A DNA stretch of 33,318 nucleotides from UBA1756 sp045222555 (GTDB lineage Bacteria; Bacteroidota; Bacteroidia; Bacteroidales; WCHB1-69). Position 1 is the stretch's first letter; each line of letters starts with the position of its first letter. This document shows positions 8,188-16,771 of the stretch, piece after piece. The stretch is from positions 1 through 33,318 of the forward strand of contig JBGUYY010000007.1 of the NCBI GenBank assembly GCA_045222555.1, written 5' to 3'. A program made the translations under genes and the position numbers. The notes beneath the pieces were generated by a model. That model did no database searches, was not told the DNA's origin, and saw only the letters and a program-made list of their open reading frames with translations.

Positions 8188-9045
8188 ATGGGCAAACTCG
8201 TCGCCTTCATACAGAAATACCTGCATGTCATCATCCTCGTGATACTGCTCATCGTGGGCTTCTACTTCATCTACCAGTCCACCACCTACCCGCGCTTTGC
8301 CATCGCCCATGCCACCTCTACCATTACCGCGCCCATCAACAAGATGAGCTACAGCATTGTCCGCCACTTCAACCTGCAGCCCGAGAATGAAGCTCTTGTG
8401 GAGCAGAACCTCAAACTGCTGCAAGAGCGGGAGTCGAACTTCCTCATCAGCAGCGACTCCATCGCCACAGCAGAAAGCGTCGTCACAGACACCAACACCC
8501 ACAAGACCACCCGCACAAAACTGTACGACTACTCTACCGCCAATGTGGTGTACAACACCATCCACCGCAAAAGCAATTACATGATGATTGACAAAGGCTC
8601 CGATGATGGCGTCGTCACCGACATGGCCGTGCTCTCTGCCAGCGGCATCGCCGGCGTGGTCACGGATGTCACCCCTCATTTTGCCACCGTCACCTCGCTG
8701 CTGCACCCCAACAGCAACATCAGCGCCAAAGTGATACCCGCCAACCAGCTTGGCACCGTGACATGGAAATTCGGTGATCCGACTTCCGCATATCTCAACG
8801 ACATCCCCGAGCACATGAGCATCAACGTGGGCGACAGTGTCGTCACCAGCGGTTTCTCCGACATCTTCCCCAGCGGACTTCTCATCGGTGTTATTAGCGA
8901 AAAGAGCAAATCTCCCAACAGCAACTTCCTCACCCTGAAAATCAAGCTCGCCACCGACTTCAACCACGTCAACCATGTTTATATCGTCCGCAATTTATAT
9001 AAGGATGAAATGGATCAACTGAAATCGAAAATGGAAGATGAATAA
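8188..9045 (+). CDS. mreC: Rod shape-determining protein MreC
   Basis: 285 residues. There is a short cytoplasmic N-terminus and one membrane span (about 12-30), then a helical stretch rich in Glu, Leu and Gln (about 60-85) that should dimerise. The periplasmic beta-barrel domain follows, with the family signature 'MMIDKGSDDGVVTDMAVLSASGIAGVV' region near 130-160 and a later 'VVTSGFSDIFPSGLLIGVI' stretch. MreC links the MreB cytoskeleton with the elongasome. Its last 8 bases overlap mreD (ATGAATAA), giving translational coupling. mreB is not next to it, unlike the usual order. Confidence 0.95.
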   Translation: MGKLVAFIQKYLHVIILVILLIVGFYFIYQSTTYPRFAIAHATSTITAPINKMSYSIVRHFNLQPENEALVEQNLKLLQERESNFLISSDSIATAESVVTDTNTHKTTRTKLYDYSTANVVYNTIHRKSNYMMIDKGSDDGVVTDMAVLSASGIAGVVTDVTPHFATVTSLLHPNSNISAKVIPANQLGTVTWKFGDPTSAYLNDIPEHMSINVGDSVVTSGFSDIFPSGLLIGVISEKSKSPNSNFLTLKIKLATDFNHVNHVYIVRNLYKDEMDQLKSKMEDE

Positions 9046-9568
9046 CGCAATTGTCAAACAGATACTGAGCTTCTTCCTCCTGCTGGCACTCCAGATTCTG
9101 GTGTGCAACCATATCTATGTATTCGGCTTCATCAATCCCAACATCTACCTGCTTGCCCTCCTACTGCTCCCCATCACGCTTCCCAAGTCGGCCCAGTATG
9201 CCATCGGCTTCACCACTGGTCTCATCGTGGACATCTTCGACCTTACCCTTGGCATTCACGCTGTCGCCTCACTACTCCTCATCGCTCTTCGTCCATGGAT
9301 TATCAAATTACTCAGCGTCAATAAAATAAAAACAGAAGAAATCATCCCCACTCCCAAAACCAAGGATTTCTCGTGGCTTCTCTACTACACCCTCATCATG
9401 GTGTTCATCCACCAGACCTTCACCTGTCTGTTGGAGACATGGAGCTTCAACCGCTTCGGCATGACGTTGTTCTCCATTTGCATCAACACCCTCTTCACCA
9501 CCGTTCTGATTCTCTGTATCGAATACATTTTTATCCCCAATAAGTCAAACCTCAATCAATCATTATAA
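9038..9568 (+). CDS. mreD: Rod shape-determining protein MreD
   Basis: 176 residues, mostly hydrophobic with about five membrane helices, as expected for MreD. The short loop containing 'PKTKDFSWLLYY' separates the N- and C-terminal helix groups. The call rests on size, topology and its place directly after mreC, since MreD sequences diverge strongly. It overlaps mreC by 8 bases at its start and shares one base (TAATG) with tpiA at its end, so its translation is coupled on both sides. The usual downstream partners mrdA (PBP2) and rodA are absent. Confidence 0.9.
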   Translation: MNNAIVKQILSFFLLLALQILVCNHIYVFGFINPNIYLLALLLLPITLPKSAQYAIGFTTGLIVDIFDLTLGIHAVASLLLIALRPWIIKLLSVNKIKTEEIIPTPKTKDFSWLLYYTLIMVFIHQTFTCLLETWSFNRFGMTLFSICINTLFTTVLILCIEYIFIPNKSNLNQSL

Positions 9569-10344
9569 TGAAATCAAAATTAGTCATTGGAAACTGGAAA
9601 ATGAACAAGGACTTCGAGGCTGCTGAAGAGCTCACCACTGCTATTCAGGAGGCCATCGAGGATATCAATCTGAAAACGGAAGTCGTGCTTTGTCCGCCCT
9701 TCCCCTACCTCGAGCTGGTAACGGACATGGCCGACGAGTCGAACTTCAACGCCGGTGCACAGAACTGCAGCCAATTCAACGACGGGGCCTATACCGGAGA
9801 GGTTTCGGCCTCCATGCTGGCTGGTATGGGTGTCACCTTCTGCATTGTCGGACATTCCGAACGGCGCAAATATTTCCACGAAACCTCAGAGGTGATTGCC
9901 CAGAAAGTAGACCGTCTCATCGAGCAGGAGATCATTCCGGTGGTTTGCTGCGGCGAGGTGCTGGAGGAGCGTCAGGCAAGCCGCCATTTCGAAGTGGTGG
10001 AGAAACAGATTAAAGAGGCCTTGTTCCATCTTCCCAAGCAGAACTTCGAGCATGTGGTCATCGCCTACGAGCCCGTATGGGCCATCGGCACTGGCGAGAC
10101 CGCCACGCCCGCACAGGCTGAAGAGATGCACAAATTCATCCGCAGCATTGTGGAGAAGAAATACGGCACCGAAACGGCCTACAACACCTACATTCTTTAT
10201 GGTGGCAGCTGCAACCCGAGCAACGCCATGGACCTTTTCACGCAGGAGGATGTGGACGGCGGACTGATTGGTGGCGCATCGCTCAAATCCGGCGACTTCG
10301 TGGCCATCATCGAGGCAGCGGAGAGCGCTTCCAACGAGAACTAA
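9568..10344 (+). CDS. tpiA: Triose-phosphate isomerase
   Basis: 258 residues, close to the family norm. It interconverts dihydroxyacetone phosphate and glyceraldehyde 3-phosphate in glycolysis in the cytoplasm. Visible active-site blocks are 'GNWKMNKD' (catalytic Lys), 'VGHSERRKYF' (His), 'AYEPVWAIGTG' (catalytic Glu and the start of the flexible loop), and 'YGGSCNPSNA' and 'GGLIGGASL' for phosphate binding. The Cys-Asn in YGGSCNP replaces the commoner Val-Lys or Val-Asn. The ATG shares its A with the mreD stop. It is the last gene of the operon, and a strong terminator follows. Confidence 0.98.
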   Translation: MKSKLVIGNWKMNKDFEAAEELTTAIQEAIEDINLKTEVVLCPPFPYLELVTDMADESNFNAGAQNCSQFNDGAYTGEVSASMLAGMGVTFCIVGHSERRKYFHETSEVIAQKVDRLIEQEIIPVVCCGEVLEERQASRHFEVVEKQIKEALFHLPKQNFEHVVIAYEPVWAIGTGETATPAQAEEMHKFIRSIVEKKYGTETAYNTYILYGGSCNPSNAMDLFTQEDVDGGLIGGASLKSGDFVAIIEAAESASNEN

Positions 10345-10352
10345 GCCTTGAG

Positions 10353-10383
10353 ATTCCGTTGCTCACTACGTTCGCAACGGAAT
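10353..10383. repeat. Perfect 10-bp inverted repeat after tpiA
   Basis: ATTCCGTTGC at 10353-10362 is the exact reverse complement of 10374-10383, with an 11-base loop. It starts 8 bases after the tpiA stop and lies ahead of the terminator. It has no T-run, so it is not itself a terminator; a 3'-end stabilising hairpin or a dispersed REP-like palindrome are possibilities. Confidence 0.75.
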
Positions 10384-10408
10384 GGTGGAATCAACTAACT
10401 GAAATAAT

Positions 10409-10445
10409 AAAAAGAGCGGGGCGGCTTTACCGCCCCGCTCTTTTT
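10409..10445. terminator. Bidirectional rho-independent terminator
   Basis: A perfect 16-bp stem (10409-10424 with 10430-10445) with loop CTTTA, a GC-rich centre, A5 on the left and T5 on the right. It can stop transcription both from tpiA (plus) and from the T9SS protein gene ending at 10467 (minus). Confidence 0.95.
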
Positions 10446-10466
10446 CGCATATGCGAACTTGTCGGA

Positions 10467-13400
10467 CTATCGGCGGGTAACTTTCACCACGGCGGTACGG
10501 CCGTCGGTGGTAGTGAAACGCACGATGTACATGCCCGGAGCGTAAGCGCTGAAATCGAGTTGCTGCTCGCCAGACATCTGGCTATTGGAGAGGATGCGGC
10601 CAAACATGTCGCAAATCTGCACCTCGCAGGCGTTGGCAGCCTCAAAGCTGACATTCACCAGACCGGTGGTAGGATTCGGATAGAGGCTCACGCCCAACAT
10701 TTCAGCCTCGTCGATATTATCCTCGATGAATATAATGTCAGCATTGCTGCGCGGCAGAATCTGGTAGGTAGGCTCGTCATCAGGCATATAGATGGAGGCA
10801 AAACCCATCACATCCGCATTGGCACCAGCGGCCAAAGTAGTGTCCAAAGTCTTGAACTGGTTGCGGAACATAGCGCTACCTGTCTCATCGGTCAATACGG
10901 CTTCAGTGGCTGCGTCGGTGGTGAATTCCAAACCATCGGGGAAGTTAACATCGTTGATGCGAACCAAACGAGATTCATATTCAGCAAAATTGGTGGTAAG
11001 CTGCTGAATGTCAACGAGAACAGGAGTAACAGTAGCTGTTCCGAAGGCAGCTGCCCAGTCGGCAACGGGAATCAACTCGTTGAGACCGTTGTACAGACTG
11101 TAGGTTCCCACGATGCCACCACTGATGACATCACCCTCGTTGTAGGTACGAGTAACAACAGGGGTAGAATTGTCATAAACGAGAAGTCCGCCGGTGGCAT
11201 CCTCAATGAAGATGCGGCGGTCACTACGATACACGAAAGTAACGCTACCCGTAATGCGGTAAGTGCCAGCAGCAAGTGCACCAGCAGCCTTGAACTCTGC
11301 GATGTTGGCCACAGCAGTCGGGAAGGTATATTCGGCGAAAGCCACATTGCTGGGATCCATGCCGCCCTTGAAAGCGCGAGCTTTCAGCGTGCAAGTGCTG
11401 TCAATCACGAAAGGATTGTAGTACTGCATGCTGGTTTCATCGGGCGTGGTGCCGTCGGTGGTGTAATAGATGGTAGCACCCTCGGTGGCACAGGTCAGCG
11501 TAACCGTGATCGGGTTGATGTAACTGTTGCTGGGTTCGGAGATGACCGGATCGTCCACCACGCTCGGCTCCAGACCAGTAACGCCATACACGCGCACACG
11601 GTCGAAGGTGAGATGAGCGGTGCCGTTCGGGATATCTTCGGCATCCAATTCAACCTGGAATTTCAGACGCACAGAATAATACTGGCCCGAATCGGAAACG
11701 AAATAGGTGAAATCCTGCGGGTTGGTGGTCAGCACATATACGGAGTCAGCACCATAGGTGGCACCTCCGTCGAGCGAGCGGCTCACGCGGAGATTCACAT
11801 GTTTGTTACGCCATTTGGCGGCGAACTCAACCTTAGTAACATTGTGCAGGTTGAAGTTGGTGAAGGCATAGCCCATATTGTCGGGGGTGGTGGTGTACCA
11901 ACGCATCTGCATCGACTGCGCTCCATCAATCGGGCTGGTAGTAGAAACAGTACCGAAGTAGCTGCCCCACTGCTGATCCTCCGGACCATCGTAACGAATC
12001 GACGTATTATTATAAACATTGGTAGCGTTAAAGTCTTCATCTTCCTCGAAACCAACCGTATAAATCACTTCATCAATCGGAATCACCGCATTCAGAGCAA
12101 CGGTAGCCACCACATCGCTGGAGGACAGCGTGACAGTGGCGCTGGCAGAAGCCTCGCCCACGAAAGTAACGGTCACCTCGGCGGCGTTAGCGTTGGCAGC
12201 CAACGTGGCGGGAGTCACCTCGAAAGCGGCGTTATCAACCGTGATGGTGATAGCATCCGTGAGGTTGAAGGCCGTCACCGTGAAGGTGTGCGTTTCGTTG
12301 GTGGCCTCAAATGAGAGTGCGGTCTCAGAGGTCTCGATGGCCACGTATGTCGTGGTAAGCAGGAAGATGGCCGTGTCGGTAGCCAGAACTGTATTTTCGC
12401 TGGTCACCAAAGAGACAATGTACTGGCAGTCTCCAATCTCGGTCAGATAGTCCATCAAATCAGCACTTTGATGTGCAGTCACCTCATCTGCATCATGGAG
12501 ATAGGTGTCGAGCACACTCTCACCATTGAGAGTGAGTTCCACATGAATCATCGAACCATTTTCAAAATTAAAATAGTTGTACGTGAAAGCAGGATTGATG
12601 ACGGCATTCTGCTCGTACACATCGCCATAGGCAGGATTGTTGATCACCACATTGGCCACCATGGTAACAATGTCGTAGGTTCCACGCGGGGCAAGGCGGT
12701 GCTGGTCATCGTGAGGGATGGCAAAACCCGTCACGCTGCACATTCCTGAAGGAACGGTGTAACCATCAAGCGAACGAAGCTGGTTGGAGGCGAGCACGGT
12801 TTCATCGCCCTGCATCAGTTCCACATAACTGTTGGAGGAGCTCGTGAAAGAGCCGTTGGCCTGGAAATGAACACCCGTTACAGTCACCATGCGAGACTCA
12901 TACTGTGCAAAATTGGCATTCAATTCAGCCATCGTGACTTCAATCGGTTCAACCGGAACACCCGAGGTGGGCGTGGGGTTGAGGATTTCAGCATTGGCAA
13001 TTTCAATCATGCCATAATAGGGAGATTTCACACCGCAAACACCGCCAGTGATGACATCGCCATTGGCGAAAGTCGGGAGACCAGAACCGTAGATACAGGT
13101 GGCGGCATCCGCATCTTGCACAAAAAGGTAGTTGCTCGTCTGGTGGCTCACCGTCATATCACCCATCAACTTGAAATAGGTTTCTTCGCTGGCTTTGAAT
13201 TCGGAAATCGTGTTCACCACGGTGGGAAGAACGTAGTCAGCAGTCTTCACGGCACTGACATCCAGGCCATCGGCGTAGGCGATAGCGGAAAGGGTGGTCG
13301 TAGCGTCAATGGTGATGGGAGCCGTGTACGGCGTGCTGTTGTTATCCGGTTCGGTACCATCCAACGTATAATAGATAGTTGCATTTTCGGTGGCGCAGGT

Positions 13401-14102
13401 GATTTCCACCTCGAAAGCGTTGCAGTAGTTGCCTGCCTGCTGTGAGAACTGCGGCTGGGCGGTGATCGGCAGGTCGCTCACACCGCTGATTTCGATATTA
13501 TCCAGACGGTTGTTGCCGCCGGTGCCGCTTGCTCCATCAAAAGTCACCTTGATATAGACTTCTGCCTGGTTGTTGACATCGCTGGCGAGCGTAAAGCTAC
13601 GAACTTGGGCAAAGGTGCTGGTCGAGTTCATGCCCGTCATCACCGTATCATCCACAAAATTCACACCATCCAAGCTGTGAGACCATGTCTGGGTGGTGAA
13701 GCCCGTGGATGAACCACGATTGTTGAAGCTCACCTGAATGTCCACCATGTCCTGTGTGGAAACCACGAAAACGGCACAGTCGCCATTATGGTCAGAACTG
13801 ATGAACGTGATGCTCTTTGTAGCAGTAGTAACTTCGCAGAGAGGGGTTGCCGGGGCGGTACCGCCGTTGGCGAAATAGATACCAGCATTGGTGGAAGCGG
13901 TCACCACGGCCCATTCGGAAGAACCGTGCGTACCATCAGCGTAGAGCGTGCCCTCACCGCATTCGGCCGGAATAGCATTCGGATTGGTGGTGCTAGGGAA
14001 CGTCCACCCCGCGATGGTGGTGCGCTGGGCCATCACCTGCGACACCGACAGCATCAGAATCATCACAAACGCTGATGCAACAAATGATAAAATTTTCTTC
14101 AT
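10467..14102 (-). CDS. T9SS-exported surface protein with two chitobiase-like C-terminal / OB-like modules
   Basis: 1211 residues from the ATG at 14102, which begins a normal signal peptide (MKKILSF to VMAQ). The frame stays open 25 codons upstream, but that extension has no signal sequence character. The protein holds two copies of a module: a short domain like CHB_HEX_C ('YYTLDGTEPDN' and 'YYTTDGTTPDE'), followed by about 150 residues opening with 'IAEFKA' or 'ISEFKA', which resembles the OB-like DUF5689 type. Between them lie an Ig-like region and a concanavalin-type 'GFEEDEDFN' domain. The last 71 residues (YPNPT at 1141, ending KVTRR) form a type A T9SS sorting domain, so it should be anchored outside the outer membrane. 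No catalytic motif is seen; carbohydrate binding or a structural role is likely. Confidence 0.88.
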   Translation of the reverse strand: MKKILSFVASAFVMILMLSVSQVMAQRTTIAGWTFPSTTNPNAIPAECGEGTLYADGTHGSSEWAVVTASTNAGIYFANGGTAPATPLCEVTTATKSITFISSDHNGDCAVFVVSTQDMVDIQVSFNNRGSSTGFTTQTWSHSLDGVNFVDDTVMTGMNSTSTFAQVRSFTLASDVNNQAEVYIKVTFDGASGTGGNNRLDNIEISGVSDLPITAQPQFSQQAGNYCNAFEVEITCATENATIYYTLDGTEPDNNSTPYTAPITIDATTTLSAIAYADGLDVSAVKTADYVLPTVVNTISEFKASEETYFKLMGDMTVSHQTSNYLFVQDADAATCIYGSGLPTFANGDVITGGVCGVKSPYYGMIEIANAEILNPTPTSGVPVEPIEVTMAELNANFAQYESRMVTVTGVHFQANGSFTSSSNSYVELMQGDETVLASNQLRSLDGYTVPSGMCSVTGFAIPHDDQHRLAPRGTYDIVTMVANVVINNPAYGDVYEQNAVINPAFTYNYFNFENGSMIHVELTLNGESVLDTYLHDADEVTAHQSADLMDYLTEIGDCQYIVSLVTSENTVLATDTAIFLLTTTYVAIETSETALSFEATNETHTFTVTAFNLTDAITITVDNAAFEVTPATLAANANAAEVTVTFVGEASASATVTLSSSDVVATVALNAVIPIDEVIYTVGFEEDEDFNATNVYNNTSIRYDGPEDQQWGSYFGTVSTTSPIDGAQSMQMRWYTTTPDNMGYAFTNFNLHNVTKVEFAAKWRNKHVNLRVSRSLDGGATYGADSVYVLTTNPQDFTYFVSDSGQYYSVRLKFQVELDAEDIPNGTAHLTFDRVRVYGVTGLEPSVVDDPVISEPSNSYINPITVTLTCATEGATIYYTTDGTTPDETSMQYYNPFVIDSTCTLKARAFKGGMDPSNVAFAEYTFPTAVANIAEFKAAGALAAGTYRITGSVTFVYRSDRRIFIEDATGGLLVYDNSTPVVTRTYNEGDVISGGIVGTYSLYNGLNELIPVADWAAAFGTATVTPVLVDIQQLTTNFAEYESRLVRINDVNFPDGLEFTTDAATEAVLTDETGSAMFRNQFKTLDTTLAAGANADVMGFASIYMPDDEPTYQILPRSNADIIFIEDNIDEAEMLGVSLYPNPTTGLVNVSFEAANACEVQICDMFGRILSNSQMSGEQQLDFSAYAPGMYIVRFTTTDGRTAVVKVTRR

Positions 14103-14179
14103 AAAGACAATATTTAAAAATTTATAAATAATTGATTTACATAAAATTGCAAGAACTTTCCGCCAATTTATTGACAAGG

Positions 14180-14187
14180 CAAAGTTA
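14180..14187 (-). promoter_or_regulatory. Promoter -7 box of the 1211-residue T9SS protein gene
   Basis: Minus strand TAACTTTG matches TAnnTTTG, about 78 bases upstream of the ATG at 14102. A TTCG about 18 bases further upstream is a partial -33 match. It lies after the atoE stop at 14234, so this gene need not depend on read-through from atoE. Confidence 0.6.
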
Positions 14188-14233
14188 ATGATATTTATGG
14201 AATGACGAACAGGGTAAGGAAAATAATTTCACC

Positions 14234-15592
14234 TCATACCACCGACCACACCAGCAGTCCGCCCACAATGATGATACCCGACACGATGAGGTCGATGATG
14301 CAATAGCCCATGATGTCTTTGGCCTGCAGTTTGGCGATGGCCAACGCCGGCAGTGCCCAGAAGGGCTGGATGAGGTTGGTCCATGCGTCGCCCCAAGCGA
14401 TAGCGATGCCAGTAAGACCATGATCCACGTTCAGCACCTCCCCTGCCCCGAACATGATAGGGGCTTGGATGGCCCAGTGTCCGCCGCCCGAGGGGACGAA
14501 CAGGTTGAGCAGCGCAGCACACAGGAAGGTCAGCAGTGGGTAGGTCATCGGACCAGAACCGTTTACGCACGCATTGCTGAGCACCGTACCCAGGCAGGTG
14601 CCACTTGTCCCGACGCCCGTAATGATGCCCATGATGCCCGCATAGAACGGGAACTGCAAAAGGATGCCGCTCGCTCCCGATGCCGCCTTGCCGAAAGCAC
14701 GCACATAGGCCAATGGGGTCTTGTGAAGCAGCAAGCCCACAAACAGGAAAATCATGATGACCGCGTTCAGGTCGAGGCTGCCGCTCCGGAAACCGATATG
14801 CACCACCAGATAAGTAACACCTATCGCGGTGATGATCCATGTCAGCACACGACTGTTCTCTAACCGTTCGGCCGGTGTGGTAGGCTTTGGCCGCTCCGCA
14901 TCGGGTTCTTCACGCAGCAGCTCGGGATCCACCGCCACCACCATCATCGGATTGCGGGGATGCATAAGCGAGTTAACCAGCACGATAGCCCCGATGGTGA
15001 GCGCCACCATGATGAGGTTGATGGGGTGTAAAATGGTATGCGTGATGGGAATAGGATCGGTGAGGATACCGTTGGTGGCGCGGCTGAGCGACTCGCCAGC
15101 GGTAGACATGGTAAGCGGGATAGAGCCAGAAAGTCCGGCGTGCCAGACGACGAAGCCACTGTAGGCAGAAGCGATCAGCAGACGGTAGTCCACCCCGCGG
15201 AGCCGCCGCGCCACCTCTTTGGCGAAGATGGCACCGACAATGAGTCCGAAGCCCCAGTTCAGCCAGCACGCGATGGCCGATATGAAGGTAACCAGTGCAA
15301 TTGCGCCGGCGGGTTTCTTGGGCAGCGTGGCAAGGTAGTATATTCCCTTCTTGACGGGCGGTGCGGCGGCCAATGCCGAACCACACACCAGCACCAACGC
15401 CATCTGCATCGAGAAGGCCAGCAACCCCCACACGCCATCACCCCAGTGCTCAATCACCTCCAACGGCGATTGGTGGCAAATCGGCATAGCCAATACCGCC
15501 GCCACCAGAGTCAGCACAATTGCAAATATCAGTGGTTCAGGAAGATATTTCTGCACCACATTGACACATCCTCTAATAATCTTCTGGAACAT
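14234..15592 (-). CDS. atoE: AtoE-type short-chain fatty acid transporter
   Basis: 452 residues with about 11-12 hydrophobic segments. The sequence fits the SCFA transporter family (AtoE, PF02667): 'YLPEPLIFAIVLT' near the N-terminus, 'NWGFGLIVGAIFAKEVAR', 'HAGLSGSIPL' and 'PSGGGHWAIQAP' near the C-terminus. Members carry short-chain fatty acids such as acetoacetate or butyrate across the inner membrane. It is the last gene of a minus-strand run with a small membrane protein (15 bases upstream), a D-2-hydroxyacid dehydrogenase and a gingipain-like protease, which suggests a role in uptake or release of amino acid fermentation acids. Transport direction cannot be read from sequence. The family call is strong; the exact substrate is uncertain. 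Confidence 0.92.
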   Translation of the reverse strand: MFQKIIRGCVNVVQKYLPEPLIFAIVLTLVAAVLAMPICHQSPLEVIEHWGDGVWGLLAFSMQMALVLVCGSALAAAPPVKKGIYYLATLPKKPAGAIALVTFISAIACWLNWGFGLIVGAIFAKEVARRLRGVDYRLLIASAYSGFVVWHAGLSGSIPLTMSTAGESLSRATNGILTDPIPITHTILHPINLIMVALTIGAIVLVNSLMHPRNPMMVVAVDPELLREEPDAERPKPTTPAERLENSRVLTWIITAIGVTYLVVHIGFRSGSLDLNAVIMIFLFVGLLLHKTPLAYVRAFGKAASGASGILLQFPFYAGIMGIITGVGTSGTCLGTVLSNACVNGSGPMTYPLLTFLCAALLNLFVPSGGGHWAIQAPIMFGAGEVLNVDHGLTGIAIAWGDAWTNLIQPFWALPALAIAKLQAKDIMGYCIIDLIVSGIIIVGGLLVWSVV

Positions 15593-15607
15593 ACTACCGA
15601 TTTTCTA

Positions 15608-15793
15608 TTAAAGCACAAAAAGAAGAATGAGCAAAATGAAAGCGATGATGGCGATCAATCCCAAGATCGCGCGGAAACAGCCCCATCCCGTCTGAAAAAA
15701 GCCGGTAAAAAATCCTTTCACACGGAAACCCGAGAAGATGAATCCCAAAAGACCACCAATAAGGGCGACAATAAGGATGATTTTCAGAACCAT
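15608..15793 (-). CDS. Small two-span membrane protein, unknown function
   Basis: 61 residues from the ATG at 15793. The frame can be read from a TTG at 15835, but that would overlap the preceding dehydrogenase and add a hydrophilic stretch, so the ATG is preferred. There are two hydrophobic segments (about 3-19 and 39-60) joined by 'FRVKGFFTGFFQTGWGCFR', rich in Gly and Phe. No family recognised. It sits between the dehydrogenase (29 bases upstream) and atoE (15 bases downstream), so it belongs to this transcript and might be an accessory of the transporter; that is a guess from position only. Confidence 0.7.
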   Translation of the reverse strand: MVLKIILIVALIGGLLGFIFSGFRVKGFFTGFFQTGWGCFRAILGLIAIIAFILLILLFVL

Positions 15794-15822
15794 AATTTTA
15801 AACGAATCGTTATGAATTAAAA

Positions 15823-16743
15823 CTACTTCATCCAAGCGGCCAAATTTGCTGCGATGATGTCAGCGCGTTTTTCAAAAGCCTGCAAGGTGGCGAAAGCCAC
15901 ATGGGGCGTTACCACCGTATTGGGCAGATGAGCCAGCGGATAGTCGGCGGGAACGGGCGGCTCCATGTCGAACACATCGATGCCGGCACCCGCAATTTTC
16001 TTTTCACGCAACACCTCCACCAAAGCATCGGTATCCACCACACCGCCACGTGCCGTGTTAATAAGGAACGCCGTCGGCTTCATCAGGGCCAACTCGTGGT
16101 GGCCCACCAGTCCGCGCGTCTGCTCATTGAGCGGCGTATGCAGCGAAACGATGTCACAGGTACGGAACAATTCGTCCTTGTCCACCAAAGTCACACCGGG
16201 ATAGGGTTTCGGAGTACGAGTGTAGGCATACACTTCGCAACCGAAAGCGTTGGCGATGTCGGCCACACGCTTACCGATGGCACCGAGTCCGAGAATGCCG
16301 AACTTCTTGCCAGCCAGCTCAAAGCCCACGAGTCCAGCCTTGGTCCCCTGCTCGCGGCAGACCACGTTGCAGGCAGGAATGTTGCGTGCCAGCGACAGCA
16401 CCAGTCCGAACACCAGATCGGCGACGGCCACGGTGGAATAGCCTGCACAGTTCTTCACCTCTATGCCCCGTTCGGCGCAATAGGCAAGGTCGACATGGTC
16501 CATACCGGTGAAAGCCACACAGATACGCTTCAGTTCAGGACATTTCTCCATTACACCGCGGCGATACGGGATGTTAGAGAGCACCACGGTGTCGACACCC
16601 TGACTGCGGGCAACCAGCGTGGCCTCGTCTTCCTTGCGGTCGGGGAAAAAGACAAGCTCATGCCCCTCTCCTATCCTACTGACTATACGGGAGCGCAAAT
16701 CATCGGTGGGCACTCCCAGCGGTTCCAATATGGCAATTTTCAT
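15823..16743 (-). CDS. D-isomer-specific 2-hydroxyacid dehydrogenase
   Basis: 306 residues, NAD(P)-dependent oxidoreductase of the D-2-hydroxyacid family. The Rossmann motif GLGAIG is at 152-157. Catalytic residues are in place: Arg232 (NTARGG), Glu261 (DMEPP) and His281 (TPHVAF). The family reduces 2-oxo acids to D-2-hydroxy acids, for example glyoxylate or hydroxypyruvate, pyruvate, or 2-oxo acids from amino acids; the sequence does not settle which. It begins 28 bases after the gingipain-like protease gene with no terminator between, and atoE lies two genes downstream. Reduction of 2-oxo acids from amino acid breakdown would fit this neighbourhood, but that is an inference. Confidence 0.92.
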   Translation of the reverse strand: MKIAILEPLGVPTDDLRSRIVSRIGEGHELVFFPDRKEDEATLVARSQGVDTVVLSNIPYRRGVMEKCPELKRICVAFTGMDHVDLAYCAERGIEVKNCAGYSTVAVADLVFGLVLSLARNIPACNVVCREQGTKAGLVGFELAGKKFGILGLGAIGKRVADIANAFGCEVYAYTRTPKPYPGVTLVDKDELFRTCDIVSLHTPLNEQTRGLVGHHELALMKPTAFLINTARGGVVDTDALVEVLREKKIAGAGIDVFDMEPPVPADYPLAHLPNTVVTPHVAFATLQAFEKRADIIAANLAAWMK

Positions 16744-16771
16744 TTTTAATAATAATTTTAATCAGAAAACA

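Noticed and set aside
7906..8976. A 356-residue minus-strand open frame
   Set aside because: Antisense to the pheS end and mreC, with repetitive Val/Gly/His/Asp composition typical of shadow frames.
10359..12314. A 651-residue open frame on the plus strand
   Set aside because: It is antisense to the T9SS surface protein, starts in the tpiA-terminator region, and its translation shows no recognisable domain, signal peptide or promoter. It arises from the codon bias of the true gene on the minus strand.
14103..14177. Upstream extension of the T9SS protein to 14177
   Set aside because: The signal peptide begins at the ATG at 14102; residues before it are not signal-like, and a promoter box lies just upstream at 14180-14187, which would leave the extension almost no leader.
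15794..15835. TTG-start extension of the small membrane protein
   Set aside because: It overlaps the dehydrogenase end and adds a hydrophilic stretch; the ATG at 15793 gives a cleaner two-span protein.
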